Assembly (NCBI GenBank): GCA_025457985.1
Contig: JALOTI010000063.1
Coordinates: forward strand, 1 to 12,582
DNA from: Leptospira sp.
Lineage (GTDB): Bacteria; Spirochaetota; Leptospiria; Leptospirales; Leptospiraceae
DNA: 12,582 bases
Direction: 5' to 3'
Shown here: positions 6,353 to 12,582 of the stretch, piece after piece
Layout of the letters: every line of letters begins with the position of its first letter
Numbering within the stretch: the stretch's first letter is position 1
Position numbers and translations under genes: made by a program
Notes under the pieces: generated by a model
Told to the model about the DNA's origin: nothing
Seen by the model: the letters and a program-made list of their open reading frames with translations, nothing else
Databases searched by the model: none

Positions 6353-8239
6353 ATGAAAATTCAATACAGAGTACACGATAAGATCACCATTTCTCAATTT
6401 TCGCCCGTAAAAAACGGAGTTTTTATTAGCGAATGCCAAAAATTTGAACTCCAAATCCAAACCTTGTCGCAGAACAAAAAGGAATCCTTGCTAATTCCTA
6501 AGTTGATTTGGCGAGAACAAGTTCGTCCCGAAGTTGGATTCTCTGTTGATTTCCTCGAGATTGTTTTAGATTCGATTCCAAGTGGAGATGGGTTTTCTAT
6601 CTTCCAACATGGATACCAGTCTTGGTCGGTTTCGAGAACTGTACCGAATGAAAATTTAGATCTTTCTCCACGACTTTCATTTCTGCAATACTCACAGGAG
6701 AATATTTATTCCAAACACAAAGGTAAACGAGGCGAGTTTCTCTCAGAATACCTAACACTTGTTTACAACAAAATAAACTCTACCGGCGTTTTATATGCAC
6801 CTACAGAAGCCGGAGAATTTGGAATCAAATTTATAGTTGAGTTGTCCGAAACTGGCCAACTAACGAGAGTTCGCGCAATATATGATATTTTTTCATTACC
6901 TGATCTAAAACCAAAATCTAAGATCAAATTTGCTCCAATAAAAATCCAAAACTTCCAAGGAAAACCAGAACCAGTCTTAGAATCTTACTTTTTTGAGCTT
7001 GGTAAAAAAATGGGAGTGTCCAATCTCCCTAAAAAAGTACCTACAGGTTGGTGTTCTTGGTATTACTATTATACAAATATTGATCAAAAAACTATCTTAG
7101 ACAACCTAACGAAAGTTCGTGAGTTAAACTTACCTTTAGAGTTTTTCCAAATTGATGATGGTTACCAAAAAGAGATTGGGGATTGGCTAATACCCAATCA
7201 AAAATTTCCTGGAGGGATGCGGATTCTTGCTGACGAAATCAAACGAGTTGGCTTAAAGCCTGGCATCTGGCTTGCCCCATTTTTAGTAAGAAAAAAATCT
7301 GAATTTTTTAGAAAATATCCCGAAGCAATTTTAAAAGATTTTAAAGGAAATCCAGTTCCTTCCATTTATCAACCGCTATGGGGTCGAGGCTATACATATG
7401 CTCTAGATATTACTCATCCTACGGCTCTGCAATATCTAGAAACTGTTTTTTCAACTATCGTAAAGGAATGGGGTTATCCTTATTTAAAATTGGACTTTTT
7501 GTATGCGGGACTCTTGCCAGGAGATGCTTATAACAAAAGTTTGTCGCCTCAATCTCGCTATATGGAAGCACTCAAACTCATTCGAAAGGTTGTTGGGAAA
7601 CAAACCTTTCTACTTGGTTGTGGTGCACCAATGTTGCCGTCTGTTGGAATTTTTGATGGAATGAGAATTTCTTGCGACGTAGCTCCCTATTGGTATCCAG
7701 AGAGACTACGTGTGTTGCTTCGTGACCGCAATGCATTGTGTACGAGAACAGCCCTCATCAATGATCTTACTCGATCTTCAATGCATCGAAATTTATGGTT
7801 CAATGATCCTGATTGTTTACTCGTTCGAAAAAATAAAAATAAAATGAATGAAAGCCAAACGAAACTGATGGCATCAGTAATGGCCGTTTCCGGAGGAATG
7901 TTACTTGTTTCGGATGACCTCACTAAATTAGAAATGGAAAGATTGGATCTCCTAAAAAAAGCCTTCCTTTTAAACCGAGAGTGCCAAGGAAAAACTCCGA
8001 TACCTCTTGGGATCTTTGATTCGGAATTTCCAAATGCTCTCTACAATCCGTCCGGTTATCTTGGTATTTGGAATCCAAGCGAGATTGAAAAAACTATCGA
8101 AGTAGAACTCCCGACAAAATGGAACGCAAAACCTCCTTTTATGGATTTTTGGACAGGCACTCTCGTTCCTACTCAAATAGATGGGAAAAAACTTTCTGTG
8201 GTTCTTCCTCCTTTTGGATCGGTAGTTCTTGCTGTTTGA
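6353..8239 (+). CDS. GH36-family alpha-galactosidase-like glycosidase
   Basis: A cytoplasmic protein of about 628 residues without a signal peptide. An N-terminal beta-rich domain (about 1-215) carries FQHGYQSWS, typical of GH36. The (beta/alpha)8 barrel follows with GWCSWYYYY (232-240), FQIDDGYQ (Asp268/269), KPGIWLAPF, the nucleophile in YLKLDFLY (Asp381) and the acid/base in RISCDVAPYW (Asp442). A C-terminal beta domain ends the protein. The expected reaction is release of alpha-linked galactose from oligosaccharides or glycoconjugates; exact substrate unknown. The ATG at 6353 is chosen. An in-frame TTG at 6290 would add 21 residues overlapping the divergent exonuclease start. The ribosome site before 6353 is weak, so the start is uncertain. 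No transporter or other sugar-use gene is adjacent, so it may act on an internal glycan or glycolipid. Confidence 0.88.
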   Translation: MKIQYRVHDKITISQFSPVKNGVFISECQKFELQIQTLSQNKKESLLIPKLIWREQVRPEVGFSVDFLEIVLDSIPSGDGFSIFQHGYQSWSVSRTVPNENLDLSPRLSFLQYSQENIYSKHKGKRGEFLSEYLTLVYNKINSTGVLYAPTEAGEFGIKFIVELSETGQLTRVRAIYDIFSLPDLKPKSKIKFAPIKIQNFQGKPEPVLESYFFELGKKMGVSNLPKKVPTGWCSWYYYYTNIDQKTILDNLTKVRELNLPLEFFQIDDGYQKEIGDWLIPNQKFPGGMRILADEIKRVGLKPGIWLAPFLVRKKSEFFRKYPEAILKDFKGNPVPSIYQPLWGRGYTYALDITHPTALQYLETVFSTIVKEWGYPYLKLDFLYAGLLPGDAYNKSLSPQSRYMEALKLIRKVVGKQTFLLGCGAPMLPSVGIFDGMRISCDVAPYWYPERLRVLLRDRNALCTRTALINDLTRSSMHRNLWFNDPDCLLVRKNKNKMNESQTKLMASVMAVSGGMLLVSDDLTKLEMERLDLLKKAFLLNRECQGKTPIPLGIFDSEFPNALYNPSGYLGIWNPSEIEKTIEVELPTKWNAKPPFMDFWTGTLVPTQIDGKKLSVVLPPFGSVVLAV

Positions 8240-8251
8240 TATGAATTTGTA

Positions 8252-8279
8252 TTGACGGGAGTTGAGAAGAAACGATAAT
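8252..8279 (+). promoter_or_regulatory. Sigma-70-type promoter ahead of the lipoprotein gene
   Basis: TTGACG (8252-8257) and GATAAT (8274-8279) are 16 bases apart, each one base from consensus. Transcription would begin near 8286 and leave a leader of about 28 bases before the ATG at 8314. This is the best-formed promoter in the window and could drive the lipoprotein and the two genes behind it. Confidence 0.6.
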
Positions 8280-8313
8280 TTTTGACAGTCTTTAGGTAAA
8301 GGTAAGTAAAACT

Positions 8314-8781
8314 ATGTCAAAACGTTTCGTTCTTTTTACAATCTTCAGCACTGTTGTTTCATTTAGCAACTGTTCGTTTTTGGATTCAGCATCTGGAAGT
8401 ATCAGTAGACTTGGATTTTCCATTTCTGATTCTACTTCTGCTCTTGTAAAATCAATTAGTAATAGTGCGTCTTCTCTTTCTGATTCAAGCGCAAAGAAAA
8501 AAGAAGAAGCCACTCAACACTACAAAGAAGATGTTATGGCAAGTGTTGCCCTTCAGATCCAATTCCCAAACCGGACAAAAGAATTAGAAAATGAGATCGC
8601 AATGATTGCAAAGGAACATGGTCTGGTTTCTTGGAGATCCAATCCTGCCACTTATATCGCAATTGGACAAGGTCTCAAAGAAGCAAAGGTTCCAAAATCG
8701 GAGTTGGTATTACTTGCAGAGAAACTTGGACCATCTAAAAAAGAATTTTATATTTTAATCGAAGAAGGATACAATCTATAA
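8314..8781 (+). CDS. Putative Ser-rich lipoprotein
   Basis: A 155-residue protein of unknown function. MSKRFVLFTIFSTVVSFSNC is a lipoprotein signal with a relaxed, spirochete-style lipobox and lipidated Cys20. Residues 21-60 hold 17 serines in a low-complexity, probably flexible stalk. A lysine/glutamate stretch (61-73) and a mostly helical C-terminal domain (about 74-155) follow. It is expected to sit on a membrane surface through its lipid anchor. AAAGGTAAG lies 7-15 bases before the ATG. It follows a clear promoter and ends 11 bases before the next start codon, so it probably heads a three-gene transcript. I recognise no named family. Confidence 0.75.
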   Translation: MSKRFVLFTIFSTVVSFSNCSFLDSASGSISRLGFSISDSTSALVKSISNSASSLSDSSAKKKEEATQHYKEDVMASVALQIQFPNRTKELENEIAMIAKEHGLVSWRSNPATYIAIGQGLKEAKVPKSELVLLAEKLGPSKKEFYILIEEGYNL

Positions 8782-8792
8782 CCCGTTTATTT

Positions 8793-10670
8793 TTGTGGCG
8801 GAGTATAAGCTTCGCCCTTTTCTTTTTTTTAAACCATTCCATTCTTTTTGCAAAGGATTCTAAAACCAAATCCAATCCGGTTGGTTTTTTATATATTTCT
8901 TCCAATTCTGGACAATCTAGCGGTGGTCACTCCGCTCTCCGAATTGGGAATCGAGTGTACCACCTACAGTATTCTTTTGATGAGAAAATCTTTTTTATCA
9001 TCCGAGAGCCTTGGGAAAATTTTCGTTTTTTATACTCGGTTGTTCAAAATAGAAATATAGAGTTTTATGAGTGGAACTTAAGTAATGCCGCCAAACGTGA
9101 ATTTCAAAGAAAATGGGACGAACTGTACTTAATTCAAAAAAAGTACCTAACAAATATCGACTCCCTCAAACAGGACCACCAGTTTTATTCAGAATGGATA
9201 TCCGATAACCAAACTTCGGTAGATGGCCTAGGCTACTTTACTGAGATTAAATCCGAAGCGGAAAAAGAAGAACTTTCACTATCAAATTCTGAAAAAAATC
9301 AAATCAAAGAAAGTTTGGTAATTTTAAAGAAAGAACTGCAATCGATTTTTGATGCTAGTCAGAAGAATACGGAAACAAATCTTTTTACAACGAACCAACA
9401 AACCGTTAAAGATTTGTTAAATGAAGAAACTTTCTCAGAATTTTTTCCTCCCCATTCTATTGAGACTAAATCCATTCAAGTTCAAAATCTTATTCGAAAG
9501 ATTCATATTCGAAAATGGCTCTTGGAACCATCTCTTCCCTATCTTCCCGCTTTTTTTTCAATTCCTTTTGATGAAGACCTGAAAGTAAAAGAAGAGGATC
9601 AAATATGGCTTAAACAGATTCAGGGTGAATTAAGAAAGAATCTTATCGCCTGTATTCAAGATCAGAATTGTGATGATTGGGAAGAATTATCATTACTAGT
9701 TCGATACATTGCCAATGGAATGAGTCGTGATTTTGGTGTATTTACATTTCCCTTATTAAAAACAAAATCTCTGCCACATCATATTGAGTTCGAAATTCCT
9801 GTTTGGCTTCGAGAAAAAAAGAATCTAGAATACAAACAGGCATTTTACGATTTGAAGAAGGAGATGATGGGTGGTTATCATTTTGCTACTTACATGGAAT
9901 GGGAAAGGTTCCATCTGAAATGGTATCTTTTTTTTCAGAATGGCAATGAGGGATTGTTAGATATCTGGACACCCAATCTTCCTGGAAAAGTTACATTGCA
10001 AGAATTTTCACCAAATAAAAATCCTCCACCATCAGATCTCTTAGCGCAATTAGGAACAGGTCTCGAATTTCAATTGGAGTACCAAACAAAAGTCCAAAAA
10101 ATCTATTCCTACCATCTTATCTTTAAAAATTGTACGGGAGAACTTTTTAGGTATCAAAATCATTTTTTCCCGGACCAAAATATTTTAGGTGAGCCTATCG
10201 GTGAAAGGATTGCTCACGAACCAAGGTATTTGAATTTTATTCCAGCCGTTGCCGCTATGAGACTAGAATCACATCCACTCACAAGACGAAAAAAGATCTA
10301 TTTATCATTTCGAAATCTTTATTTAAATGCCAAACTTCAGAACAAAAAGGATACTTGGAAGGATCAATTACCTAGCTTATCTCCAATTTACAAACCAAAT
10401 CCTTTTGACCATAGTTTTCTATTTTTTACAGATGATAAATTTTACTCACGACCGTTATATGGGCTATCAAATCTAGTTTGGGGGATTGGTTATACAGCCA
10501 CAGGAATTCTTTGGATTCCCCTAGATTATGGACAAACAGTTTCCAAGGGTAGCGAATCAATTTTTTATAGCCTTCCTGAGCTAATTTTCTTCAATATTCG
10601 AAAGGGGCATTTTCCCTATATAACAATCGAAGAAATACCTAGTGAATACTACCAATTAGAAAAAGAATGA
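8793..10670 (+). CDS. Exported protein, possible permuted NlpC/P60-like (DUF4105-like) enzyme
   Basis: About 625 residues with a hydrophobic signal peptide (roughly 4-20, ending SILFA-KD). Near the N-terminus SSGGHSALRIGNRVYHLQ (His46) and, 400 residues later, IFKNCTGELFRY (Cys447) resemble the separated His and Cys of circularly permuted papain-like proteins such as DUF4105/Lnb N-terminal periplasmic domains. The region between them is long, charged and helical (about 95-330), and the C-terminus is rich in aromatic residues. The function could be hydrolysis or acyl transfer on a cell-envelope substrate, but this rests on two short motifs. The start is doubtful: only TTG at 8793 fits, with no Shine-Dalgarno at normal distance. 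GAAGGA at 8764-8769 would instead point to the non-standard ATA at 8778. It overlaps the next gene by four bases (ATGA). Confidence 0.6.
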   Translation: MWRSISFALFFFLNHSILFAKDSKTKSNPVGFLYISSNSGQSSGGHSALRIGNRVYHLQYSFDEKIFFIIREPWENFRFLYSVVQNRNIEFYEWNLSNAAKREFQRKWDELYLIQKKYLTNIDSLKQDHQFYSEWISDNQTSVDGLGYFTEIKSEAEKEELSLSNSEKNQIKESLVILKKELQSIFDASQKNTETNLFTTNQQTVKDLLNEETFSEFFPPHSIETKSIQVQNLIRKIHIRKWLLEPSLPYLPAFFSIPFDEDLKVKEEDQIWLKQIQGELRKNLIACIQDQNCDDWEELSLLVRYIANGMSRDFGVFTFPLLKTKSLPHHIEFEIPVWLREKKNLEYKQAFYDLKKEMMGGYHFATYMEWERFHLKWYLFFQNGNEGLLDIWTPNLPGKVTLQEFSPNKNPPPSDLLAQLGTGLEFQLEYQTKVQKIYSYHLIFKNCTGELFRYQNHFFPDQNILGEPIGERIAHEPRYLNFIPAVAAMRLESHPLTRRKKIYLSFRNLYLNAKLQNKKDTWKDQLPSLSPIYKPNPFDHSFLFFTDDKFYSRPLYGLSNLVWGIGYTATGILWIPLDYGQTVSKGSESIFYSLPELIFFNIRKGHFPYITIEEIPSEYYQLEKE

Positions 10671-12289
10671 AATACTTATACCTCACAATCCCTTATTTGA
10701 TCCCTCTCATCTGTATCCTCTTCAATTGGAATCCCTGGTTTTTGCCACAAAACAAAGTCCATTTATCCTTTGTTATTGGGATTTTTTTACTACTCCAAAG
10801 TCTTATGGTATACCTCCAAATGAATTCATATCCCATTTTCGAATGGATACAGAATCGAAACACGAAATACTTTTGGGTTTTAGTTTTAGCCTATTTTGCC
10901 TTTGTAATTCTCTTCCCGATTCGAAATATGAACTGGGGAGATGGACTAGTCTTGTTAGAGACAAATCTATTCGAAACAAAACTATTTGGATTTCAGTTCA
11001 CCTTAGATGAGATAGGTGAAACTGTAGTGCATAGTTTTTTATTGAGGATTTTCGGCTTTATCGGATTAGGTGATGACCCAAGGTACTCCTATCGGCTCTT
11101 ATCCAATGTATCAGGGATTATCTTAGCTTTTGTTCTACTCAAAAAGTTAAGAGATAAATCTATGATCGAATCGATTGGAATCTTTTTGTTCTTTGCTTCT
11201 GGAGGATTTTTATTATTTTTTGGGTATTCCGAAAATTATTCGCTCGTCACCTTCATTCATTTTATTTTATTTTTTATAGCAAAAGAATGGATTCAAAAAG
11301 GAAAAGACATTACAAGGTTACTTTACATTTCAACAGCCATTGTATCTCTGGGTATCCTTTTTCATTTAGTCTCTGGATATTTAATCGTCTTTTTGTTCTA
11401 TCTTTGGTATGAATTTTCGCCTCGCTCGGAAAAAATTAAAACCCTTTTAAAATGTTCTTTGCTTGGAAGCACAATCTTACTTCCAATTTTTTTATATTTT
11501 ATTTTTTTACATACGCCAGGCTTGGATACACGGAGTACTCACCTAATACATCCACCTTTTTATCCGATCCAAAGGTTGATTTCTTCAAATCATATCAAAG
11601 AAATTTTATCTGTATTCTATTTTAGCGTAAGTCCAGGAATTTTCTTTATTCTTTATATCTATTTCTTTTATAGAGAAGATTGGAATCGAGCAATACAGAA
11701 AAAGGAAAATATTGCCCTCCTGTTTGGCGTTTTATCCTTTTTATTCCATGGTTTTTTTCTGAACCCTCAATTGGGGTTTCCAGCTGACTGGGATTTGATG
11801 GGTTTTTATTGGCTCCCGACTACCATGTTCGCTTTTTCGATTTGGAGAGATTCTAAATATGCATCATTGGAGTTTTTACCAACGCTTTTCTTTTGCCTTT
11901 GTATGTTAGTCCTCACTGCAATTCACCTAAATAAGGAAGAACCCAAAAAGGAACAAATCTATCAAATCACGGAAACTCTAATCCAAGACTATATAATAGA
12001 AGAAAAAACGAAAATCCAGTCTTTAGATAAAGACGATCAAAAGTTTTTTGCAAAAGCTGATTTTTTATTTTTTAAAGGAGAGAGACTAATCAAACTATAC
12101 TGTCCCTTTGATGGCCAAGAGCAAATTGCTTCAAAAATGTTTGAACATAGACAAGAGTGGAATAAAAACTTCACAATAATCAAAAATGATAAACAACGTC
12201 TAAAGAATTTTTTAGAAGAAGCAACAAAAACGAATGTTAGCTATATCAAAGCTCTAGAAGAATATACGATATGTCATCCGATGCTTTAG
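10667..12289 (+). CDS. Polytopic membrane protein, GT-C glycosyltransferase-like
   Basis: A 540-residue protein with about eleven or twelve hydrophobic segments between residues 4 and 420 and a soluble, charged, helical C-terminal tail (about 423-540). After the third segment comes NWGDG (89-93), an acidic motif in the first long loop as in GT-C enzymes that use lipid-linked sugars. FGYSENY (185-191) and FPADWDLMG (371-379) are further motifs that recur in bacterial GT-C/mannosyltransferase-like membrane proteins. The likely role is sugar transfer on the outer face of the inner membrane, but donor and acceptor are unknown. Its ATG overlaps the TGA of the preceding gene (ATGA), which indicates translational coupling with the exported protein. 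The 3' end overlaps the convergent phosphatase gene by 44 bases. No terminator is visible. Confidence 0.65.
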   Translation: MKYLYLTIPYLIPLICILFNWNPWFLPQNKVHLSFVIGIFLLLQSLMVYLQMNSYPIFEWIQNRNTKYFWVLVLAYFAFVILFPIRNMNWGDGLVLLETNLFETKLFGFQFTLDEIGETVVHSFLLRIFGFIGLGDDPRYSYRLLSNVSGIILAFVLLKKLRDKSMIESIGIFLFFASGGFLLFFGYSENYSLVTFIHFILFFIAKEWIQKGKDITRLLYISTAIVSLGILFHLVSGYLIVFLFYLWYEFSPRSEKIKTLLKCSLLGSTILLPIFLYFIFLHTPGLDTRSTHLIHPPFYPIQRLISSNHIKEILSVFYFSVSPGIFFILYIYFFYREDWNRAIQKKENIALLFGVLSFLFHGFFLNPQLGFPADWDLMGFYWLPTTMFAFSIWRDSKYASLEFLPTLFFCLCMLVLTAIHLNKEEPKKEQIYQITETLIQDYIIEEKTKIQSLDKDDQKFFAKADFLFFKGERLIKLYCPFDGQEQIASKMFEHRQEWNKNFTIIKNDKQRLKNFLEEATKTNVSYIKALEEYTICHPML

Positions 12290-12582
12290 AGGAAGTCTCT
12301 AGATACTGAATGTATTCCTGGATCTCATCTTTCATTGAATCAATTCTCAACTTTTCAGACATAGGAAGCTGAGAAAGAGATTGGACTAATGGGTGACTGG
12401 TTGAGGCAAGAAGTCCATCAGAATATAAAAAGAGCACGTCGCCATCTTCTACATCAACAGTGGTTTCTGTGAACTCTACATTTTCCAATATGCCTAAAAT
12501 TTGACCTGACATATCTTGCAAAATCTCTATCGCCCGAGAATCTCTTTTGAAAATAATAGGAAAAGGGTGCCCGGCTCTTGCA
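12246..12582 (-). CDS. SpoIIE/RsbU-type PP2C phosphatase, C-terminal part only
   Basis: The frame is open to the right edge. The visible 111 residues begin ARAGHPFPIIF, match the '(N/R)AGHPP' motif of SpoIIE-type serine phosphatases, then give GDVLFLYSDGLLAS (the GDxLxLYSDG metal-binding motif) and end with ASDDISYILLEL, the closing DD element. Such enzymes dephosphorylate anti-sigma-factor antagonists or act as outputs of signalling proteins with N-terminal sensor domains. The sensor part would lie beyond base 12582. It ends inside the convergent membrane-protein gene (44 bases shared) without a visible terminator. Confidence 0.88.
   Translation of the reverse strand, partial: ARAGHPFPIIFKRDSRAIEILQDMSGQILGILENVEFTETTVDVEDGDVLFLYSDGLLASTSHPLVQSLSQLPMSEKLRIDSMKDEIQEYIQYLETSSKASDDISYILLEL

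Noticed and set aside
1..12582. Mobile elements, CRISPR arrays, tRNA or rRNA genes
   Set aside because: No transposase or integrase motif, no regularly spaced repeats and no recognisable RNA gene were found on either strand by eye.

Overview
The window looks like a chromosomal segment of a spirochete, most likely a saprophytic (L. biflexa-like) Leptospira. The support is moderate: AT-rich DNA, a lipoprotein with a relaxed spirochete-type lipobox, generic membrane glycosyltransferase-like and SpoIIE-type phosphatase genes, and a lipolytic locus that suits an organism living on long-chain fatty acids. No rRNA, tRNA, CRISPR array, insertion sequence or integrase is visible.

Left part (1-4342, all on the minus strand, so read right to left). 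Two complete lipase-plus-foldase modules lie in tandem. Lipase A (4205-3093) is followed by its membrane-anchored foldase (3039-2002). Lipase B (1842-931) is followed by a second foldase (856 to beyond base 1). Both lipases have signal peptides, a GHSQGG nucleophile elbow, a catalytic Asp in a DG(L/V)V motif and a catalytic His in a DHL motif, as in the Pseudomonas LipA family. That family needs a steric chaperone (LifO/LipB) before export through a type II secretion system. At both lipase-foldase junctions an intrinsic-terminator hairpin sits 8-10 bases after the lipase stop codon. This repeated architecture suggests that foldase is deliberately made in smaller amounts than lipase. It is the most interesting feature of the window.

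Middle part. A minus-strand pair, a short RNase D-like exonuclease (6298-5660) and radA (5660-4377), is coupled through a TGATG stop/start overlap. The radA C-terminus is broken. About 24 conserved residues are missing and the downstream remnant is out of frame, still readable down to 4343. Divergent from this pair is a cytoplasmic GH36 alpha-galactosidase-type glycosidase (about 6353-8239, plus strand).

Right part. A well-formed promoter (8252-8279) precedes a plus-strand group: a Ser-rich lipoprotein (8314-8781), a large exported protein with a possible circularly permuted NlpC/P60-like (DUF4105-like) His/Cys pair (8793-10670), and a polytopic GT-C-like membrane protein (10667-12289) joined to it by an ATGA overlap. 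At the right edge the C-terminus of a SpoIIE/RsbU-type PP2C phosphatase comes in on the minus strand. Its last 44 bases overlap the 3' end of the GT-C-like gene tail to tail.
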